A program made the position numbers and the translations under genes. A stretch of DNA of 13,741 nt, taken from an uncultured Alphaproteobacteria bacterium. GTDB taxonomy: Bacteria > Pseudomonadota > Alphaproteobacteria > Rhizobiales > Beijerinckiaceae. The stretch's first letter is position 1, and every line of letters begins with the position of its first letter. Shown piece after piece: positions 7,706 to 13,741 of this stretch. Below the pieces are notes generated by a model. It was not told the DNA's origin. It searched no databases and saw only the letters and a list, made by a program, of their open reading frames with translations. The stretch spans positions 1 to 13,741 of the forward strand of contig CALCZO010000056.1 of NCBI GenBank assembly GCA_937903315.1, written 5' to 3'.

Positions 7706-7838
7706 TTCGAAGCGTTGGCCACACATCTCCTCCCGGTGTCGAGCCCCTTCGGATCAGTGATGTCCATCTCCTCCCGTTGGACATCCCTAAGCCGGATGCC
7801 CTGATGTGTATGTATCAGGGCATCCGGCCTTATTTTTT
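7706..7838 (+). ncRNA. Candidate trans-acting sRNA of the 'cuckoo'/alpha-r14 (NfeR1-like) type with two anti-Shine-Dalgarno loops
   Basis: Three consecutive hairpins can be drawn by hand. Hairpin 1 (7708-7751) has stem segments CGAAG/CTTCG, GGC/GCC and ACAC/GTGT enclosing a loop of ATCTCCTCCCG (7725-7735). Hairpin 2 (7759-7785) has a perfect 8-bp stem GATGTCCA/TGGACATC, with the same 11-mer at 7766-7776 mostly in its loop. Hairpin 3 is a 15-bp terminator stem followed by six T. From established knowledge, alphaproteobacterial alpha-r14 sRNAs (NfeR1/SmrC14 in Sinorhizobium) and the related cuckoo/CcsR sRNAs present CUCCUCCC-type anti-Shine-Dalgarno motifs in hairpin loops ahead of a terminator. 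They are stress-linked post-transcriptional regulators. The RNA could come from its own promoter or from processing of the lysR 3' UTR. Family assignment is from architecture only. Confidence 0.78.
7791..7838 (+). terminator. Strong Rho-independent terminator (plus strand)
   Basis: GCCGGATGCCCTGAT (7791-7805) pairs perfectly over 15 bp with 7814-7828 across an 8-base loop. CTTA then TTTTTT (7833-7838) follow. The T-run is on the plus strand only, so it ends the sRNA (and possibly lysR) transcript, not msrP. Its last T is the first base of the msrP stop codon complement. Confidence 0.88.
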
Positions 7839-8791
7839 CACAGATACAGACGCTCGCGCTCAAGCCCCTGATAGAGGTGAGCGACCTCCGGGCCGTAGCC
7901 GTTGTAGATCTGGGTCGGCAAGGTCTTGATCGGATTGCCGATCAGCTGTTCCTGCGCCTGGCTCCAGCGCGGATGCGGAACCTCCGGGTTCACATTGGCC
8001 CAGAAGCCGTATTCATCCGGCTGCAGTTTCTCCCAAAGGCTGACTGGCCGTTCGGCGACAAAACTGATTTTTCGGATCGATTTGATGCTCTTGAAACCGT
8101 ATTTCCACGGCAGAGCGAGCCGAAGCGGCGCTCCGAACTGATTGGCCGCCGGCTTGCCATAGGCACCGGTGACCAGAAACGCCAGTTCGTTCGCCGCCTC
8201 GGCCATGGTCATGCCCTCGACATACGGGAACGGGTAGAGCGAGGACCGCTGTCCCGGCGCCATCGACCGGTCGAGAAACGATTCCATCCGCACGAACCTG
8301 GCCGAGGACAGCGGCTGGACTTGATCCATCAGCGCCTTGAAGGCGAAACCGCTCCACGGCACCGCCACCGCCCAGGTCTCGACACAGCGCATCCGATAGA
8401 GGCGCTCCTCGAGCGGCATGATTTTCAGCAGGTCGTCGATGCCGATCTCGACCGGCTTTTCGACGAGCCCGTCGATCAGAACCGTCCACGGCCGGACCTT
8501 GAGGCTTTGCGCCGCCTTGGTCACCCCGCGTCGTGACGATGAGAACTCGATGAAATTGTTGTAGTTCGCCGCCAGATCCTCAGGCGTCAGCGGCCGGTCA
8601 AGCGCATATTTGGCGTTGCGCCGGACCGGATACAGCGTCATGGACGGATCATCCGTGGTCCGTTGGGCCAGCGCCGGGCCGGCCACCATCGCCAGCCCCC
8701 CGGCCATGAGCGCCCTTCGATTGAGGTAAACTGCCTCCGGCGTCGCTTCAGCCTCGGGAATATGCCACCGCTTGGTGCGCCTGATCAGCAT
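7838..8791 (-). CDS. msrP: Protein-methionine-sulfoxide reductase, molybdopterin catalytic subunit (YedY family)
   Basis: 317 residues, close to the ~320-330 of MsrP/YedY. It repairs oxidised methionine in periplasmic proteins, using a molybdopterin cofactor and electrons that normally come from the membrane haem protein MsrQ. The N-terminus carries a twin-arginine-type signal (NRRALMAGGLAMVAGPALA, 24-42), a loose version of the SRRxFLK motif. The molybdenum-ligand cysteine is Cys136 in MRCVETWAVAVPWSGF, matching the CVEAWSMVVPW region of E. coli. GAPLRLALPWKYGFKSIKSI is the typical C-terminal sulfite-oxidase-fold segment. AAGGA is six bases before the ATG. No msrQ lies next to it: downstream is the convergent sRNA and upstream is fadD, 79 bases away on the same strand. 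Confidence 0.95.
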   Translation of the reverse strand: MLIRRTKRWHIPEAEATPEAVYLNRRALMAGGLAMVAGPALAQRTTDDPSMTLYPVRRNAKYALDRPLTPEDLAANYNNFIEFSSSRRGVTKAAQSLKVRPWTVLIDGLVEKPVEIGIDDLLKIMPLEERLYRMRCVETWAVAVPWSGFAFKALMDQVQPLSSARFVRMESFLDRSMAPGQRSSLYPFPYVEGMTMAEAANELAFLVTGAYGKPAANQFGAPLRLALPWKYGFKSIKSIRKISFVAERPVSLWEKLQPDEYGFWANVNPEVPHPRWSQAQEQLIGNPIKTLPTQIYNGYGPEVAHLYQGLERERLYL

Positions 8792-8870
8792 GTCTGTTCC
8801 TTCGCCATTGCAAAAGGCAACCTACTGCCGCACGCCGATGACAGGCAATTCACATCCCTGCGGGGTGCGA

Positions 8871-10562
8871 TCAGCGGCCCGGTTGGGCCTCGTCGCGCAG
8901 CTGCCGCCGCAGCAGCTTGCCGACGTTGGTCTTAGGCAGCGAGTCCCGGAAATGGATCTGGCGCGGCACCTTGTAGGCCGTCAGCCGTTCGCGACAGTAG
9001 CTGCGGATGGCATCCTCGCCAAGATCGGGGTCCTTGCGGACAATATAGGCTGCCACCGCCTCCCCGGAAACCGAATCGGGCACGCCGACCACCCCGACTT
9101 CGAGAATGCCGGGATGGGACGCCAGCACCTCCTCCACCTCATTGGGATAGACATTGAACCCCGAGACAAGGATCATATCCTTGAGGCGATCGACGATCTT
9201 GAACTGGCCGTCGGGAAGCATCACCGCAATATCGCCGGTCCGGAAGAACCCGTCCGGCGTCATGACCCGCGCCGTCTCGTCCGGGCGCTGCCAGTAGCCC
9301 GACATCACCTGCGGCCCGCGCACGCACAGCTCGCCCGGCGTTCCCGCCATGACATCGCGCCCGGCATCGTCCCGGATCACCACATCGGTCGAGGAAATCG
9401 GATAGCCGATGGTGCCGGAAAACTCGACCAGACCGGGATCGTTCAGGGTCACGACCGGCGAGGTCTCCGAAAGGCCATAACCTTCCAGAACGGCGACCCC
9501 GCTCAGTTCCTTCCAGCGGCGCGCAACCGACGACTGCATCGCCATCCCGCCTGCGACCGCCGAAACCAGATGTGAAAAGTCGACTTCAGCGATCCTGGGA
9601 TGGTTGTTGAGTGCGTTGTAGAGCGTGTTCACTCCCGAAAAGAGGGTGATTCGGCTCGATTTCAGCGTCTTGATGAACCCGTCGAAGTCGCGCGGGTTGG
9701 CGATCAGCAGGCACATCGCTCCCCACCGCGCCATCATGATGCAACAGCAGGTCAGCCCGAAAATGTGATAGAGCGGCAGTGCTGTGACCATGACATGGGC
9801 CGTGCTGGCTTCACGCTTGGACGCCAGCCATGCATCGCATTGCAGCACATTGGCCACGACATTGCGGTGGGTCAGCGTCGCGCCCTTGGAAATGCCCGTG
9901 GTTCCGCCGGTATACTGGAGAAAGGCGACGTCTTCGCGCCCGATAGGCACCGCCGCCATCGGTTTTGACCGCCCTGCGGCGATCACATCGGCAAAGCGCA
10001 CCGCGTCAGGAATCGAATAGGCCGGCACAACCTTCTTCACATGCCGGGCAACGAAATTGATGATGGTTCCCTTCAGGCCGAGCAGGTCGCCCGGCTCGAC
10101 GATGACCACCCGCCGCACGCCTGCCGGCCCGGCCGCAGCGGCCGCGACATGCGCGAAATTCGCCAGCACAAACAGCGTTGTCGCCCCTGAATCCTTGAGC
10201 TGGTGCTCAAGCTCCCGCCGGGTATAGAGCGGATTGACGTTGACGACCGTGAAGCCGCCCAGCAGCGCTCCGAAGATCGCAGGCGGATAGGCCATAACGT
10301 TCGGCATCATCAGGGCAATCCGCTCGCCCTTGACGCAGCCCTGCTGCTGCAGCCAGGACGCCACCGCCTCGGCAGCAGCATAGGTTTCGCGGAAGGTCAG
10401 GCGCTTTCCGAAACTCTCGAACGCCGGCTTGTCGGCATGGGCAGAGCAGGCCTCACGCAGCATATCAGCCAGCGTTCCCATTGCGTCAGGGTCAACCTGC
10501 TGCGGCACACCGGGCGGATAATGCATCAGCCAAGGACGTGCAATCGCCGTCTGCGCGCTCAT
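8871..10562 (-). CDS. fadD: Long-chain fatty acid--CoA ligase (AMP-forming, FadD-type)
   Basis: 563 residues, the normal length for bacterial FadD. It activates fatty acids to acyl-CoA through an acyl-AMP intermediate at the cytoplasmic face of the membrane, feeding beta-oxidation or lipid synthesis. ANL-superfamily motifs appear in order: the ATP P-loop YTGGTTGISKGATLTH (217-232), PLYHIFGL (263-270), GYGLSETSP (361-369), FFRTGDI (439-445), VDRLKDMILVSGFNVYPNEVE (457-477), and the C-terminal catalytic Lys549 in PKTNVGKLLRR. There is no signal peptide. The start at ATG 10562 has a strong GGGAGG five bases upstream. The gene lies 111 bases after greA and 79 before msrP; a shared transcript with msrP is possible. 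Chain-length preference cannot be read from sequence. Confidence 0.94.
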   Translation of the reverse strand: MSAQTAIARPWLMHYPPGVPQQVDPDAMGTLADMLREACSAHADKPAFESFGKRLTFRETYAAAEAVASWLQQQGCVKGERIALMMPNVMAYPPAIFGALLGGFTVVNVNPLYTRRELEHQLKDSGATTLFVLANFAHVAAAAAGPAGVRRVVIVEPGDLLGLKGTIINFVARHVKKVVPAYSIPDAVRFADVIAAGRSKPMAAVPIGREDVAFLQYTGGTTGISKGATLTHRNVVANVLQCDAWLASKREASTAHVMVTALPLYHIFGLTCCCIMMARWGAMCLLIANPRDFDGFIKTLKSSRITLFSGVNTLYNALNNHPRIAEVDFSHLVSAVAGGMAMQSSVARRWKELSGVAVLEGYGLSETSPVVTLNDPGLVEFSGTIGYPISSTDVVIRDDAGRDVMAGTPGELCVRGPQVMSGYWQRPDETARVMTPDGFFRTGDIAVMLPDGQFKIVDRLKDMILVSGFNVYPNEVEEVLASHPGILEVGVVGVPDSVSGEAVAAYIVRKDPDLGEDAIRSYCRERLTAYKVPRQIHFRDSLPKTNVGKLLRRQLRDEAQPGR

Positions 10563-10567
10563 TGAGA

Positions 10568-10574
10568 CCTCCCG
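10568..10574 (-). promoter_or_regulatory. Strong Shine-Dalgarno of fadD (CGGGAGG)
   Basis: On the minus strand CGGGAGG ends five bases before the ATG at 10562. All seven bases are the perfect complement of CCTCCCG in both loops of the candidate sRNA at 7706-7838, so this site is a possible pairing target as well as the ribosome-binding site. Confidence 0.6.
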
Positions 10575-10586
10575 TACTGCGTCCCG

Positions 10587-10601
10587 CCGGCTTCACGCCG
10601 G
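10587..10601 (-). other. Hairpin in the fadD leader
   Basis: CCGGC (10587-10591) and GCCGG (10597-10601) form a 5-bp all-GC stem with a 5-base loop, about 13 bases upstream of the fadD Shine-Dalgarno. It has no T-run. It may be a leader structure or incidental. Confidence 0.3.
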
Positions 10602-10631
10602 ACTATCGGTTCAGATATGAAGCAGTATGAA

Positions 10632-10657
10632 GGAGAAAGGGGCCAAGTCCAGCCCCT
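10632..10657 (-). terminator. greA: Weak candidate intrinsic terminator after greA
   Basis: On the minus strand AGGGGC (10657-10652) pairs with GCCCCT (10643-10638) across an 8-base loop, followed by TTCTCC. It starts 16 bases after the greA stop. The 6-bp GC-rich stem is plausible but the pyrimidine tail is short and interrupted, so termination would be partial at best. Confidence 0.4.
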
Positions 10658-10673
10658 CCCGCTCGGCGTCCGC

Positions 10674-11153
10674 TTACCGGAACGCGACGGTGACGATCTC
10701 GTAGGTCTTGCCGCCCGACGGCGTCTGCACTTCGACACTGTCGCCGGTCTTCTTGCCAATCAGTGCCCGCGCGATCGGCGACGAAATCGACACACGGCCC
10801 TGCCGGACGTCGGCTTCGGAATCGCCGACGATCATGTAGACGCGCTCCTGCTCGGTTTCATCATCGACCAGCGTGACCGTGGCCCCGAACTTGACGCGGT
10901 CACCGCTCAGCTTGCTGACATCAATGACATCGGCACGCGAGATCAGGCTCTCAAGCTCGGCAATCCGGCCCTCGTTGTGGGCCTGCGCCTCCTTGGCGGC
11001 GGAATACTCGGCATTTTCCGACAGATCGCCATGGGCGCGCGCCTCCTGGATCGCCAGGATAATTCGCGGCCTCTCCTCTTGCTGGCGCTGCTTGAGTTCG
11101 GCTTCCAGCTTGGCAAAGCCCTGCGGTGTCACAGGTACTCGTTCCATCGACAT
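10674..11153 (-). CDS. greA: Transcription elongation factor GreA
   Basis: 159 residues from ATG 11153, the usual GreA size. It enters the RNA polymerase secondary channel and stimulates cleavage of the RNA 3' end in backtracked complexes. The N-terminal coiled coil spans ~11-77 and its tip carries HGDLSENAEY (41-50) with the acidic pair Asp43 and Glu46 that hold the catalytic magnesium. The C-terminal FKBP-like domain (~83-159) contains VKFGATVTLVD, YMIVGDSEAD and the diagnostic ISSPIARALIGKKTGDSVEV. Start choice is open: ATG 11147 (MERVPVTP) matches many homologues, 11153 adds two residues, and ATG 11189 adds twelve more and has the best ribosome-binding site (GGAG six bases upstream). The gene is 188 bases downstream of carB on the same strand. 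Confidence 0.96.
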   Translation of the reverse strand: MSMERVPVTPQGFAKLEAELKQRQQEERPRIILAIQEARAHGDLSENAEYSAAKEAQAHNEGRIAELESLISRADVIDVSKLSGDRVKFGATVTLVDDETEQERVYMIVGDSEADVRQGRVSISSPIARALIGKKTGDSVEVQTPSGGKTYEIVTVAFR

Positions 11154-11341
11154 CGTCCAGTTCAGGCAAAAATCCTGTCGGGGCAGCATCGGCTGCTCCG
11201 TCAGTCAGGGTTTCAGATGATCAAGGCAGCGCGCCCCGGCAACTGCCATCCATTGCTATGCATCGCCCGCCCGGCAGATTTTGCCAGGCGGACGGTCAAA
11301 GAGTGGTTCAATTCGCCGCGCGGTGCAAGCGCTTTGAACGC

Positions 11342-13741
<2,400 letters not shown>

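Noticed and set aside
7663..7863. 66-residue minus-strand frame across the sRNA
   Set aside because: Overlaps the terminator stem and the msrP 3' end in another frame, with no ribosome-binding site or domain; the RNA secondary structure explains the interval better.
8871..9575. Plus-strand frames inside fadD (for example 8772-9575)
   Set aside because: They are antisense to conserved ANL-ligase motifs and lack any recognisable protein content.
11190..11341. Possible terminator or promoter between carB and greA
   Set aside because: Only a loose GGCAG/CTGCC pair with a 13-base loop and a TTGACC box without a matching -10 at proper spacing were seen; too weak to annotate.

Overview
This window comes from a GC-rich bacterial chromosome, most likely an alphaproteobacterium of the Hyphomicrobiales (Rhizobiales). 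The GreA, CarB, ELM1-family and TrxB proteins and a candidate three-hairpin sRNA with CTCCTCCC loops all fit that assignment. It rests on recognising families by eye; no database search was run. The content is mostly ordinary chromosomal housekeeping. No transposase, phage gene, CRISPR array, tRNA or rRNA was seen.

Layout. Positions 1-960 (minus) hold a TctC/Bug-type periplasmic solute-binding protein that runs off the left edge. It is divergent from aspC (1091-2293, plus), a class I aspartate/aromatic aminotransferase. A plus-strand series follows: a secreted M15/YcbK-like peptidase with a TTG start (2383-3423), a ten-helix EamA/DMT permease (3472-4392), an ELM1-family protein of unknown bacterial function (4450-5469), thioredoxin reductase trxB (5481-6449), and a LysR-type regulator (6595-7500).

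Positions 7501-7837 are the only gap longer than 300 bases. Its right half holds the most interesting feature of the window. This is a candidate ~130-nt sRNA on the plus strand with two hairpins that display the same 11-mer, ATCTCCTCCCG, in their loops. A 15-bp perfect terminator stem and a six-T run follow. This is the architecture of the alphaproteobacterial 'cuckoo'/alpha-r14 (NfeR1-like) anti-Shine-Dalgarno sRNAs. Its T-run ends at the stop codon of the convergent msrP gene.

The right half is all minus strand. Read in transcription order it is carB (3' 800 codons, running off the right edge), greA, a FadD-type long-chain acyl-CoA ligase, and msrP (periplasmic methionine sulfoxide reductase, molybdopterin subunit, with no msrQ beside it). 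carB supplies carbamoyl phosphate for pyrimidines and arginine. GreA rescues backtracked RNA polymerase. FadD activates fatty acids. TrxB and MsrP both serve thiol/methionine redox repair, one in the cytoplasm and one in the periplasm. No single pathway links the window; apart from the sRNA it looks like conserved chromosomal backbone.
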